In this document: positions 18,548-27,539 of the stretch, one piece after another | Layout: the number at the start of each line of letters is the position of its first letter | Position numbering within the stretch: position 1 is the stretch's first letter | Assembly (NCBI GenBank): GCA_020829485.1 | Contig: JAIVFU010000048.1 | Coordinates: 1 to 53,723, forward strand | Length of the DNA stretch: 53,723 bases | Reading direction: 5' to 3' | Origin: Nostoc sp. CHAB 5834 | GTDB taxonomy: Bacteria; Cyanobacteriota; Cyanobacteriia; Cyanobacteriales; Nostocaceae | Program-made: the position numbers and the translations under genes | Notes under the pieces: model-generated | What the model was told of the DNA's origin: nothing | Database searches by the model: none | Seen by the model: the letters and a program-made list of their open reading frames with translations, nothing else

Positions 18548-18854
18548 AAAATATTTCCTTTAAATATTCACTATCTTGTTATATTCCATACCAAGCTTAG
18601 TTGAGAATAGCTCAATTTTATCAAGGGTTTTTACTGAGTTAACTTGGATATTTAAATACGGTAACTGTGAGTGTCACAGAGGATATTTGCTTGTACCAAA
18701 TATCTGAAGCAAGAAAAATTCCACAAGAAGAATTAACTAGATCAGTTTCCACAGATCAACTCAAAGCATTAGGTATGGGGTAGTTCATAGATTAGAATAA
18801 GACTTGCTCATGAGGTATTAATCAACCTCTCAAGTTGAAGCTCGCACTCCGATT
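18548..18854. other. Divergent spacer between regulator and raf1
   Basis: 307 bp. A + strand stretch of about 40 codons ending TAG at 18781-18783 is open (ICLYQISEARKIPQEELTRS) but too short and isolated to call. Promoters for both flanking genes must lie here. Confidence 0.4.
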
Positions 18855-19943
18855 ATGACTGATCTACCACCCAACGCTCAGAATCCCGAAGAAAATGCTA
18901 CCAACGATGTAGCACAAGAATTACTGCGAAGGCTCAGGCAAAAACAAGGCAACTGGGTGGAATGGGGAGCCGCGATCGCCTCGTTGCTAAAAACCGGTTA
19001 CAACCCCCAAGACATTTTTGAGGCGACTGGATTTGAGCCGATTCAACAAAATCAGGTGGTTGTTGGTTCTCAAGTTTACAATTCTTTGGAAAAGTTTGGA
19101 GTATCGGAAGCAACGCGATCGCACTATGCCATACGCGGCAGTGATGTTTTATACGAACTGCGTTTGCTCACCCAAGAAGAACGCGCCGCCGCCGCCGAAC
19201 TAATCTTCGTCCACAATGTTGATGCCGATGAAGCGCGGGAAATAGCAAAAGCACTTAAAGAGTTCTCTTATTACCGCACTTTACCAGAAGGATTTTCTGC
19301 CCATCCTGGGGATGCTGTTGCTCATCAAGTTTGGAAACTGGCACGCCAAAATGCAGATTTACAACAGCGATCGCGCCTAATCGCCAAAGGTTTACGCTTT
19401 GCTCACACGCCAGTAGCAAGGCAAAAAATCGAACAGTTACTGACTGATTTTACAACTGCTCCCCAGCGTCCAGCGCCAATTCTACCCTTTTACCGCCTGG
19501 AAGTTGAAGAACAGTTACCCCGAATTTTGCCAGTGGTAGGCGAGTTGCCATTATCAAGACAAGACTTGCAAACTGTGCCCATACTCACAGAAATTGAACC
19601 ATTTCGGATGGTTAAGTTTTCTGGAGAGCAAGCTTGGATACCATTACCAGGTTGGCAAGTGTTGTTAGCGGCAGAAGATCCAGTAGTGATTTTAGCCAAT
19701 AGCGATCGCTTCCCCATCCAAACCCAAAGCCAAATCGGGCAAGTCGTAGTAGTGATAGATCGTGCCCAACGAGAATGGGATGCTTCCAGCTACTTTGTCG
19801 TTGAAAATGCTGGTGAATTAGATTTTCAGTGGTTTGAAACTGAGCCAGAAATTCCTCTACTAGGACAAATTATTATCATCGTGCGTCCTAAGAAAATTCT
19901 GGATGAAGAATTAACTAAGGATTCCTGGCAGATTGACGAATAA
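18855..19943 (+). CDS. raf1: RuBisCO accumulation factor 1
   Basis: 362 residues, standard length. The order is N-terminal alpha domain (QGNWVEWGAAIASLLKTGY, about residues 34-52; the following helices to about 200), a linker with proline-rich PAPILPFYRLE, and a C-terminal beta domain (about 210-350) that dimerises. Raf1 binds folded RbcL after chaperonin release and holds the dimers for assembly of the RbcL octamer in the cytosol. RbcL, RbcX and RbcS are not in the window. No missing core segment noticed. Confidence 0.95.
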   Translation: MTDLPPNAQNPEENATNDVAQELLRRLRQKQGNWVEWGAAIASLLKTGYNPQDIFEATGFEPIQQNQVVVGSQVYNSLEKFGVSEATRSHYAIRGSDVLYELRLLTQEERAAAAELIFVHNVDADEAREIAKALKEFSYYRTLPEGFSAHPGDAVAHQVWKLARQNADLQQRSRLIAKGLRFAHTPVARQKIEQLLTDFTTAPQRPAPILPFYRLEVEEQLPRILPVVGELPLSRQDLQTVPILTEIEPFRMVKFSGEQAWIPLPGWQVLLAAEDPVVILANSDRFPIQTQSQIGQVVVVIDRAQREWDASSYFVVENAGELDFQWFETEPEIPLLGQIIIIVRPKKILDEELTKDSWQIDE

Positions 19944-19966
19944 ATTCAATTTTAGACAGAACTAAC

Positions 19967-20059
19967 TAGACATCTCCAGAAATTAAATATGCGTTACCCA
20001 AAACCCTTGTAGAGACGTAGCAGTGCTACGTCAAAACAATTCTTTTTCGGAGATGTCTA
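19967..20059. mobile_element. MITE family D, copy 1
   Basis: TAGACATCTCC and GGAGATGTCTA form perfect ends of a 93-bp element with an inner GTAGCAGTGCTAC hairpin. A second, oppositely oriented copy is at 48428-48520. TA at both edges fits an IS630/mariner-type target duplication. Confidence 0.75.
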
Positions 20060-20442
20060 CTTAAAGTTTATAAAACTATTACAAAATTTAAATAAATTTT
20101 CAAACCATTTTTAATAGAAGTCACTGAAGCAAGAATCTCAACAAATGTATCATTCTGAGCAAAATGCTTAAGAAATTAAGTATTTTCTTGGTTATTTTAT
20201 CTTTTACGGTATCTTCTTTTATTACCACAATTTTTGAGTAAAAAACAAATCCCTATTTTTTTGATTTAGTTTCTTGAAGAATTCAGAAGCCAGAATTCAT
20301 TAGTGAGAGATTGAAAACTGTAACTAATTGGAAATTTAATCGGAAGAAAACAAACCCAATGGATTTCTGTTGATATAAATGACTCAAGGATTGTCCAACA
20401 TCGCTATCACTCGTTTGTAGCTGAACAAGGAGTTTTCCAAAA
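20060..20442. other. AT-rich leader region of aqpZ
   Basis: About 380 bp with no ORF. AAGGAG near 20428 is the ribosome binding site of aqpZ. No riboswitch fold was recognised. Confidence 0.5.
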
Positions 20443-21216
20443 ATGTCTCTAACTAAACGTTGCTTGGCCGAATTTATTGGTACATTGTGGCTTGTCTTAG
20501 GTGGTTGTGGTAGTGCTGTTCTAGCCGCAGCCTACACGGCAGATGCGGCAAAAATCAGCGAAAATACTTCTTTTCCACTGGGTATTGGATTAGTCGGTGT
20601 ATCTTTGGCGTTCGGGCTTACTGTCCTCACAGGGGCTTATGCTTTTGGTCATATTTCTGGTGGCCATTTCAATCCAGCTGTTTCCTTTGGACTGTGGGCA
20701 GGTAAGCGTTTTCCGGGATCTGACTTACTACCTTACATCGCCTCTCAAGTAATCGGTGCAGTTGTTGGTGCAGGCATAATCTACCTGATTGCGAGCGGCA
20801 AAACTGGATTTATCTTAAGTGGCTCTAACCCATTGGCCACTAATGGCTACGGGACTCACTCTCCAGGGGGTTACACGCTGTTTGCCTGCTTCATTAGTGA
20901 AGTTGTGATGACTTTCATGTTTCTATTGATTATTTTGGGTGTGACTGATAGGCGTGCTCCTAAAGGATTTGCACCACTGGCAATTGGTTTTGGACTCACT
21001 TTGATTCACCTGATTAGTATTCCTGTAACCAATACCTCGGTTAATCCCGCCCGTAGTACTGGAGTTGCTCTATTTGCAGGTGTAGAACTCTTTTCGCAAG
21101 TTTGGCTGTTCTGGATAGCTCCGATTTTGGGGGCTATTTTAGCAGGATGGTTGTATGTAGCCGTCTTTAGTGAATCAACCGTGGAGGAACGGCAAAACAT
21201 CGAAGAGCTAGTCTAA
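20443..21216 (+). CDS. aqpZ: Aquaporin Z, water channel
   Basis: 257 residues, six membrane helices with both half-helices. NPA boxes are N77-P78-A79 (GGHFNPAVS) and N201-P202-A203 (SVNPARS). The aromatic/arginine filter reads F57, H189, T198, R204, the set found in water-specific AqpZ rather than glycerol facilitators. It is longer than E. coli AqpZ because of an inserted stretch after helix 1 ([14 protein letters not shown], about residues 31-44) and a longer C-terminus. It sits in the inner membrane and equilibrates water. Monocistronic, followed by two MITEs. Confidence 0.95.
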   Translation: MSLTKRCLAEFIGTLWLVLGGCGSAVLAAAYTADAAKISENTSFPLGIGLVGVSLAFGLTVLTGAYAFGHISGGHFNPAVSFGLWAGKRFPGSDLLPYIASQVIGAVVGAGIIYLIASGKTGFILSGSNPLATNGYGTHSPGGYTLFACFISEVVMTFMFLLIILGVTDRRAPKGFAPLAIGFGLTLIHLISIPVTNTSVNPARSTGVALFAGVELFSQVWLFWIAPILGAILAGWLYVAVFSESTVEERQNIEELV

Positions 21217-21322
21217 AAGTAATTTTCAACTGTACCAGTTGTCCCGGTATTTTTGGTTTTTATAACGGGCAATATGATTGAATCTGCTTTGTGCCTATAA
21301 TCAATCTTCAGGTAAAGTTGCA

Positions 21323-21463
21323 TAAGTAGAGCGGTGTGAATAATTCAAGGTTTGTAGTGAGGACTTTAGTCCTCTTATGAGGGCTGAAGCCCTCACTACG
21401 AACTAATCTCAATATTTTTTACATTACTTAATCTAGTTTGATTTATTCTCACCGACTTACTTA
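21323..21463. mobile_element. MITE family A, copy 1
   Basis: About 140 bp. One end reads TAAGTAGAGCGG, the other GTAAGTCGGTGAGAATAAAT on the opposite strand. The centre is a GAGGACTTTAGTCCTC-type hairpin. Other copies are at 23804-23943, 26471-26600, 26856-26943 (partial) and 53122-53263. Confidence 0.8.
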
Positions 21464-21581
21464 GGTGCAACCCACATTAGGCATCGCTTGACATTTCGTT
21501 TTGAGATTCCTTAAAAATCCTCCGACTTATAGAACAAATGAGCCAAGCAAAATTTGTTTTGTCGGGGGATTATTAATTCTA

Positions 21582-21692
21582 GGCGTTGCTGATTGCGGTA
21601 TGAAAACGATTGTGCGTTACGGTGAAAATCCTTGTAGAGACGTAAAATTTTACGTCTCTACATCCAAATTCATACCTCCATTCAGCAACGCC
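21582..21692. mobile_element. MITE family C, copy 1, with 8-bp target duplication
   Basis: 111 bp with ends GGCGTTGCTGA and TCAGCAACGCC and an inner GTAGAGACGTAAAATTTTAC palindrome. It is flanked by TAATTCTA on both sides (21574-21581 and 21693-21700). Nearly identical to copy 2 at 38758-38867. Confidence 0.92.
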
Positions 21693-21752
21693 TAATTCTA
21701 TTTCTAGCAGAAACGCTTAGATCGTCGTCTTAGTACTTGACAGGATATTTAA

Positions 21753-21764
21753 GTGCATATACAC
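21753..21764. promoter_or_regulatory. Putative MarR operator upstream of its own gene
   Basis: GTGCATATACAC lies 8 bases before the marR start and matches, with one change, the perfect palindrome at 22247-22258 in front of the next gene. Confidence 0.65.
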
Positions 21765-21771
21765 TTATTTT

Positions 21772-22230
21772 ATGCAAGACCAAACTACTCAATTAGCTCT
21801 ACTCAAAAAAGTTGCAGCTACCTGTACCTGTTTTAATCTCCGCAAAGCATCTCGCACAGTTACACAACTTTTTGATGAGATTTTGCAACCAAGCGGGGTT
21901 TTGGCTAACCAATTCACCTTGCTGACTGCAATCAACTTAGCTGGCTCAGTAACAATCACGCGCCTAGCTCAAGAATTAGTTATGGATCGAACCACTCTGA
22001 CACGTAACCTCAAACCACTAGAAAAGCAGGGATTGCTCCAGATTCAGCCAGGACAAGATCAACGGATGCGGGTGATCAGTTTAACAGATAAAGGACAAGC
22101 CGCTTTGGCTAAGGCTTTACCTCTATGGGAGGTAGCCCAAACTCGTGTATTAGAACAATTAGGGGAAGAACGATGGAGTACTTTGTTATCAGGTTTGTCC
22201 GATACTGTATCCTTGCTGCGTAAAGGCTAA
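21772..22230 (+). CDS. MarR-family transcriptional regulator
   Basis: 152 residues. Winged-helix core at about residues 55-110: TITRLAQELVMDRTTLTRNL (recognition helix) followed by a wing with GQDQRMRVISLTDKG, which is the MarR signature. Two N-terminal cysteines (CTCF, about residues 17-20) could sense oxidants but this is unproven. It is followed after 52 bp by an Fe-S/SCP2 protein on the same strand, and similar palindromes precede both genes. It is therefore probably an autoregulating repressor of this pair. Confidence 0.92.
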   Translation: MQDQTTQLALLKKVAATCTCFNLRKASRTVTQLFDEILQPSGVLANQFTLLTAINLAGSVTITRLAQELVMDRTTLTRNLKPLEKQGLLQIQPGQDQRMRVISLTDKGQAALAKALPLWEVAQTRVLEQLGEERWSTLLSGLSDTVSLLRKG

Positions 22231-22246
22231 TTTTTTTATCGGGAGA

Positions 22247-22258
22247 GTGTATATACAC
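22247..22258. promoter_or_regulatory. Putative MarR operator before the Fe-S/SCP2 gene
   Basis: GTGTATATACAC is a perfect 12-bp palindrome 24 bases before the start codon at 22283. Its near-copy precedes the marR gene. Confidence 0.7.
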
Positions 22259-22282
22259 ATATTTTTTAATTAGGAAACCTGT

Positions 22283-23620
22283 ATGTCTAAATTTGACGAT
22301 CATCCAACTGTCAGACAGTATCGTGAGCAAAGCACTATCGATGATTCCACGATCGCTTCTCCAATAGATGCTGATTGGCTACGTAGCCTGTGCTTGGAGC
22401 TAGGAGCGGATGATGTTGGCTTTGTAGAGATTGATCGCCCAGAGATTGCTGCTCAACGCCAGGATATTCTGGTAGCTTTTCCACCGACGAAGACACTAGT
22501 TAGTTTTGTGTGTCGCATGAATCGGGAGAATGTTCGTAGTTCAGAGCGATCGCTAGCTAACGTAGAATTTCACACTACAGGTGATGAAGTCAACCAAATT
22601 GCTCATGAGATAGTTGCTACCCTTGAACAAAAAGGAATTCGAGCTTTAAATCCAGCAATGGGTTTTCCAATGGAAATGGATCGCTTTCCAGGGAAAATTT
22701 GGGTTGTTTCCCACAAACCTGTAGCTGTAGCCGCAGGTTTAGGTAATATGGGGATTCACCGCAACGTTATTCATCCCAAATTTGGCAACTTTATTTTACT
22801 AGGGACGATTTTGATCGAAGCTGAGGTAACTAAATATAACAGACCAATTGACTATAACCCCTGCCTGGAGTGCAAATTATGTGTAGTAGCTTGTCCAGTG
22901 GGAGCTATTGGTAATGATGGACATTTCAACTTCTCAGCTTGTTACACTCACAATTATCGAGAGTTTATGGGAGGATTCACCGATTGGGTAGAAGATATTG
23001 CCGAAAGTAAAAGTGCCCATGAATACCGTCAAAAAGTGAATGATTCAGAATCAGCATCGATGTGGCAAAGTCTTGCTTTCAAAGCAAACTATAAAGCAGC
23101 TTATTGTGTAGCTGCTTGTCCAGCAGGGGAAGATGTAATTGGTCAATTTTTGAGAAATCAGAAAGGCTTCGTTAAAGAAGTAGTCCGACCCTTACAAGAT
23201 AAAGAAGAAACTATTTATGTTGTTCCAGGTTCCGATGCCCAAGACTACGTAGCGAGAAGATTTCCACACAAAAAAGTTAAGCAAGTTAGCAACAGCCTTC
23301 GCCCTAATTCTATTCAAGGGTTTCTTTCCGGGTTGCCTCTGTTATTTCAAAGGAATCAATCAGTAGGACTGGATGCTATTTACCACTTCACATTCACTGG
23401 GAAGGAAGAATGTCAGGCGACAGTCATAATTAAAGATAAAACAATTCAGGTGGAAAATAGTCATATTGGAACAGCCAATATTCACATTTCTGCCGATAGC
23501 CATACCTGGCTTCAGTTTCTAGCTAAGCAACAAAATATTGTTTGGGCGCTAATCAGGAGGAAGATCCGCGTTCGAGGATCGTTACGTTTACTTCAAGCTT
23601 TTGGGAAATGTTTTCCCTGA
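22283..23620 (+). CDS. Fe-S protein fused to an SCP2 sterol-carrier domain
   Basis: 445 residues. Residues about 30-290 resemble the epoxyqueuosine reductase/reductive dehalogenase core, with a classic [4Fe-4S] motif C194-x2-C197-x2-C200-x3-C204-P. A second set of cysteines (C220, C275, C279-P) could bind another cluster. Residues about 345-440 form an SCP2-like domain (LDAIYHFTFTGKEECQATVI, ISADSHTWLQFL), which usually binds lipids or other hydrophobic ligands. The pairing suggests reductive chemistry on a hydrophobic substrate. No corrinoid-binding or export signal is evident. It is controlled, by inference, by the MarR protein just upstream. The exact reaction is unknown. Confidence 0.8.
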   Translation: MSKFDDHPTVRQYREQSTIDDSTIASPIDADWLRSLCLELGADDVGFVEIDRPEIAAQRQDILVAFPPTKTLVSFVCRMNRENVRSSERSLANVEFHTTGDEVNQIAHEIVATLEQKGIRALNPAMGFPMEMDRFPGKIWVVSHKPVAVAAGLGNMGIHRNVIHPKFGNFILLGTILIEAEVTKYNRPIDYNPCLECKLCVVACPVGAIGNDGHFNFSACYTHNYREFMGGFTDWVEDIAESKSAHEYRQKVNDSESASMWQSLAFKANYKAAYCVAACPAGEDVIGQFLRNQKGFVKEVVRPLQDKEETIYVVPGSDAQDYVARRFPHKKVKQVSNSLRPNSIQGFLSGLPLLFQRNQSVGLDAIYHFTFTGKEECQATVIIKDKTIQVENSHIGTANIHISADSHTWLQFLAKQQNIVWALIRRKIRVRGSLRLLQAFGKCFP

Positions 23621-23803
23621 TGAATTACTGCAATCTAATATTTACAAAGTTTTTGTCAGGGTTTATAGTAAGCACTTTAGTAGTTAAAAAATAATCACTG
23701 AACTTTTAACTACGAAATTACTTACTAATCCAATAAAACTAGACAGACTACTATCAGCAATTTAGTAATTTAAGATTAATAATCACCTAAAATTATTTAT
23801 ATA

Positions 23804-23943
23804 TGTAAGTCGGTGCGAATAAATCGAACTATGTTAATTAATGTAAAATTATTGTAATCCAGTTTGTAGTAAGGACTTCAGTCCTTCTTTTAGGACTAAA
23901 GTCCTTACTACAAACCTTTAATTATTTACGCCGTTTTACTTAT
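23804..23943. mobile_element. MITE family A, copy 2
   Basis: Starts GTAAGTCGGTGCGAATAAAT and ends TTTACGCCGTTTTACTTA. The central hairpin is AAGGACTTCAGTCCTT with its partner AGGACTAAAGTCCTT. It lies between the Fe-S/SCP2 and helicase genes. Confidence 0.8.
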
Positions 23944-23980
23944 GTGATTTTTGAATTAAATCTCAAATCTCAAATTTTAT

Positions 23981-26434
23981 ATGTCCGACTCTAAATTTAC
24001 TATTCCTGTTGTTCAAGAATTACTTGACTCAGAATTGTCTGAGCGATCGCCTATTCCTTCTCTGCGGGAAAAGATTCTCGCCATCCGCAACAGTCTCCGC
24101 CCTGGACAGCAGCAAATGGCTGACTGGCAATCTGGCCCTTTGGCTATTTCTGCGGTTCCTGGCGCAGGCAAATCTACTGGGATGGCGGCGGCGGCAGCGA
24201 TCGCGATCGCCCGTCAATATGAACGTTCATCATCCCGCCGTCACTTGGTAGTTGTTACTTTTACTCGTTCGGCTGCTGCCAACATTAAAGCGAAGATTCG
24301 CAAAGACTTAAAGAAATTATCCCTACCTCAGACGGGCTTTTTTGTTTATACCCTACATGGTCTAGCGTTGAACATTGCCAGTCGCCATCCTGATTTATCA
24401 GGTTTGCAGTTAGAAAATGTCACATTAATTACACCAACTCAAAGTCACCGCTTTATCCGAACAGCCGTAGAGCAATGGATTGTGAATAATCCAGGAATAT
24501 ATTTGCGGTTATTAGAAGGTCATCAATTTGACGGAGAAGAAACAGAAAGATTGCGTCGCCAATCGGTGCTGCGAACAGAAGTATTGCCGGAATTAGCTAA
24601 TACGGTAATTCATGAAGCAAAAAGTTCTGGGATATCGCCAGAATTATTGCGAGAGTGGAGTAAACAAACTACAGACGAATATACAATTTTGAGCATAGCG
24701 GCGGGATTGTATGAACAATATCAAAACTTAATGCGATCGCGTGATTTCATCGACTACGACGATATGATTTTAGCCGCACTGCGCGTTTTAGAAAACGGTA
24801 GTGCCCGTCGCATCGAGCAAAACCAAGTTTTCGCCGTCTTTGAAGATGAAGCCCAAGATTCTAGCCCATTACAGACGCAGTTATTAGAAATTTTGGCAAG
24901 TGATGGGGGAGATGAGGCAGGGGGCAGGGGGCAGGGGGCAGGGGGCAGGGAGAGAATAATAACTCCTCAATCATCAGTCATCAGTCATCAGTCAACACTC
25001 AACTTGGTACGAGTTGGTGATCCCAACCAAGCGATTAACTCTACTTTTACCCCAGCCGATCCGATTTATTTTCGGCAATTTTGCGAAGAGTGCGATCGCA
25101 TCAAACGATTGGCAACGATGGATCAAGCTGGTCGCAGTACTAGAATTATCATTGAAGCTGCTAACTTTGCCCTCAAATGGATCAATAATCAGTCGTTAGC
25201 AAAAACGAATAACGGACAACAGACTCCTGACAACCGACAAGTACCATTTCGCTTGCAGACAATTCGCCCTGTTGAAACAGGCGATCCGCAAAATAACGCC
25301 AACCCAGCACCAATAGGACGGGGATTAGAACTTTATACCCCGCGTGACATCCATCACACCGTTGAATTGTTATCTAAAAGGGTGATTGAGTTATTTGGTG
25401 AAGACCCAACACAAAATAGTGCAGCGATTTTAGTGCGAGAAAATCGCCAAGGACGATGGTTAGCAGAAGCTCTAACACCTGTGTGCAAAGAGCATGATAT
25501 TATACTTTACGATGTGGGAGAACGCGATCGCCGTTCCCATGTTCCCCAAGAGATTTTAGCATTACTGCAATTTTGCGATCGCCCCCACTCCCCCGATTAC
25601 CTGAAAGCCGCACTAGAAGCATTAGTACAGCGCCAATTAATACCTACTCAAGACCTCAACGCCCTTGCTAGTCTCCCAGAAGAATTTTTGTATCCTGGCC
25701 CCCTAGCAGCACCCCAGCCAGAAACAGTCCAAAAAGCTGCTCGGTTGTGCCGCAATTTACTTCGCGCCCGCTTGGAATTGCCCCTCTACCAGCTAATTTC
25801 CTTTCTTGCCTTGACCTTAAATTACGACCAGGCAGAATTGGCAACTGCTGACAAACTTGCAGAACGGGTAAACCAGCAGATAGCAGGCAATAGTTCGATG
25901 GGGGGAATGCTGTCAACTTTAAGTGAAATCGTCAGTTCCGAACGGTTTGAACCAGTAGAAACCGAAGATTCGGAAGAACGTTATACTCGTCGCGGTCAAC
26001 TGACTATTATTACCATGCACAAAGCCAAAGGGCTAGATTGGGACTATGTATTTCTTCCCTTTCTGCACGAAAACTTAATTCCTGGGAGATTTTGGGTTCC
26101 TCCCCAAAGCCAGTTCTTAGGGGATTTTACCTTATCAGAAGTAGCCCGCGCCCAAATTCGTGCTGCTCTCCACGGAGAATCTACCATACCAGATGTTACA
26201 CAAGCATGGGAACAAGCAAAGCACTTGAAAATATCTGAAGAGTACCGTTTACTCTACGTTGCCATGACACGAGCAAAGCGTCTGGTGTGGATGTCAGCAG
26301 CGCAGAAAGCCCCCTTTACTTGGAGTAAACCGGACAATTTACAAGAACAAGCGCCTTGTCCGGTTTTTCCAGCATTAAAGCACCAATTTCCTGAATGTGT
26401 GATGAATTTAGGAGTAATGGCCAAACAAGCGTGA
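23981..26434 (+). CDS. UvrD/PcrA-like superfamily 1 helicase
   Basis: 817 residues. Walker A is AVPGAGKSTG (K64), motif II is EDEAQDSSP (about residue 288), motif III VGDPNQAIN, motif V TMHKAKGLDWDYV and motif VI LLYVAMTRAKR, so all SF1A motifs are present. It should be an ATP-driven 3'-5' DNA helicase in repair or replication. Between motifs II and III about 32 residues (GGRGQGAGGRE and a Ser-rich run) are coded by spacer-type tandem repeats (24903-24998). A second low-complexity patch, NNGQQTPDNRQ, lies near residue 412. No nuclease domain is seen at the C-terminus. Confidence 0.9.
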   Translation: MSDSKFTIPVVQELLDSELSERSPIPSLREKILAIRNSLRPGQQQMADWQSGPLAISAVPGAGKSTGMAAAAAIAIARQYERSSSRRHLVVVTFTRSAAANIKAKIRKDLKKLSLPQTGFFVYTLHGLALNIASRHPDLSGLQLENVTLITPTQSHRFIRTAVEQWIVNNPGIYLRLLEGHQFDGEETERLRRQSVLRTEVLPELANTVIHEAKSSGISPELLREWSKQTTDEYTILSIAAGLYEQYQNLMRSRDFIDYDDMILAALRVLENGSARRIEQNQVFAVFEDEAQDSSPLQTQLLEILASDGGDEAGGRGQGAGGRERIITPQSSVISHQSTLNLVRVGDPNQAINSTFTPADPIYFRQFCEECDRIKRLATMDQAGRSTRIIIEAANFALKWINNQSLAKTNNGQQTPDNRQVPFRLQTIRPVETGDPQNNANPAPIGRGLELYTPRDIHHTVELLSKRVIELFGEDPTQNSAAILVRENRQGRWLAEALTPVCKEHDIILYDVGERDRRSHVPQEILALLQFCDRPHSPDYLKAALEALVQRQLIPTQDLNALASLPEEFLYPGPLAAPQPETVQKAARLCRNLLRARLELPLYQLISFLALTLNYDQAELATADKLAERVNQQIAGNSSMGGMLSTLSEIVSSERFEPVETEDSEERYTRRGQLTIITMHKAKGLDWDYVFLPFLHENLIPGRFWVPPQSQFLGDFTLSEVARAQIRAALHGESTIPDVTQAWEQAKHLKISEEYRLLYVAMTRAKRLVWMSAAQKAPFTWSKPDNLQEQAPCPVFPALKHQFPECVMNLGVMAKQA
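24903..24998. repeat. Intergenic-type tandem repeats inside the helicase gene
   Basis: Four GGGGGCA heptamers followed by three TCATCAGTCA-like units, in frame, between helicase motifs II and III. The same kinds of repeats normally occupy spacers. Confidence 0.85.
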
Positions 26435-26470
26435 GCAAAACTTTTAAGAAATTAATTGCAATGTACAGTT

Positions 26471-26600
26471 ATTAGCTCGGCGTAAATAAATTAAAGTTTG
26501 TAGTAAGGACTTTAGTCCTGATAATCCTTGTTTTGAGCGATGAATCGCTCACTACGAACTAGGATTTTATTTTATGTTTAATTATGCCTGCCTACTTAGT
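26471..26600. mobile_element. MITE family A, diverged copy
   Basis: Ends ATTAGCTCGGCGTAAATAAA and TGCCTGCCTACTTA correspond to the family A ends. Inner halves read AAGGACTTTAGTCCT and GAGCGATGAATCGCTC, so the stem has been remodelled. Confidence 0.6.
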
Positions 26601-26713
26601 AGCGATCGGATTGTGAATATTTGTATGAAATAAGCTATTTAAAGTGAAAGTTGCCGTTTGAAAATTGGTGTTATAGATTGGTGCTGAGATTTTAATCAGA
26701 AATTGATTTACCA

Positions 26714-26860
26714 ATGAAAACCCAACAGTTGACAACGACACAAGAAAATAGACCGTCTTTTCCTGGCATTAGTATTGGTACTGCTCAAGTACCATTCCGC
26801 CAATGTAAGAAAACTGTACAACAGCATGAGTTACTCAGTGACTGGGAACACGCGAGTTAG
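26714..26860 (+). CDS. Possible 48-residue protein or gene fragment
   Basis: ATG 26714 to TAG 26858-26860. The encoded peptide has ordinary composition (RPSFPGISIGTAQVPFRQ in the middle) and no recognised domain. Its stop lies where a partial family A MITE begins, so it may be the 5' end of a gene cut by the element. Confidence 0.3.
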   Translation: MKTQQLTTTQENRPSFPGISIGTAQVPFRQCKKTVQQHELLSDWEHAS

Positions 26861-26943
26861 TTCACTCGTATACTTTAATCCTCATTTGAGGGAGCAAGCC
26901 GCTCACTACGAACTCATCTCAAGATTTTTTACATTACTTAATC
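26856..26943. mobile_element. MITE family A, partial copy
   Basis: Only the right half is clear: CTCACTACGAACTCATCTCA then TTTTTTACATTACTTAATC, as in copy 1 (21395-21430). It is degraded on the left. Confidence 0.5.
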
Positions 26944-26944
26944 C

Positions 26945-26970
26945 AATACGGTTCAGTTAAGGCTAAAAAA
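26945..26970. mobile_element. Solo end of MITE family B
   Basis: AATACGGTTCAGTTAAGGCT matches the end of the family B elements at 27217 and 39049. It supplies the stop codon of the adjoining acetyltransferase fragment. Confidence 0.6.
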
Positions 26971-27217
26971 TAAAATCGAGATGATACAATTGTCCATCGG
27001 TTTGGGATAGGTCATTGAGCGCACAATACTGCAAATAACCAATGGGGATGTTTTGATAGTAGAACAGACACGGAACAACCGGGTCATCTCCCCTAATCAT
27101 CGGTTTGTACGCTTCTATAATTCTTTCTAAATCAAAAGGATTATCTCTTCCTTCATAAAATTCCAAAACTTGTGCATCAGTTAACCATTTTGCCATCAAC
27201 TGAGAATCATATATCAA
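26963..27217 (-). pseudogene. GNAT acetyltransferase fragment between MITE ends
   Basis: 84 codons related to the N-terminal half of AAC(6')-like GNAT enzymes: WLTDAQVLEFYEGRDNPF, DDPVVPCLFYYQNIPIGYLQ. The acetyl-CoA-binding half (R/Q-x2-G-x-G/A loop) is missing and so is the first beta strand. Both borders fall in family B MITE ends: the TAG stop is in the solo end at 26945-26970, and the apparent TTG start abuts 27217. It is a relic and not expected to be active. Confidence 0.75.
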
Positions 27218-27363
27218 TACAGTTCAGTTAAGGATTTTTGGTTCTAATTTTAGACCTGTAGAGACGCGTTAGCGTAGCGGGGCGTTCGCTTTTAGCGTCT
27301 CCAAGAGTTGCCCAGTACAATTTCGCGTCTCTACCAAGGTTTTTGGGCTTAACTGAACGGTAT
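27217..27363. mobile_element. MITE family B, copy with internal insert
   Basis: Ends ACAGTTCAGTTAAGGATTTT and GGCTTAACTGAACGGTAT are inverted. Inside is a GTAGAGACGCG...CGCGTCTCTAC stem, enlarged by a short GC-rich repeat (about 27270-27310). Confidence 0.75.
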
Positions 27364-27539
27364 TGTTTTATAGCCAATCAATATTTAAATAAATATAGTT
27401 TGTTCAAAGTGTCTATCATCTTGTTGCAAAAATTATAAAAAAGCAAAAGGGAATCCCATGCCCGCTTCGTAAAAATGGAATTCCCTTTAAATTTTGCCTT
27501 ACCTCTAACAAAAGATGGCTATGCCAAGCTTAAACTTAC

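Noticed and set aside
21501..21695. 64-codon ORF
   Set aside because: It lies mostly inside MITE C copy 1 and reads through its palindrome.
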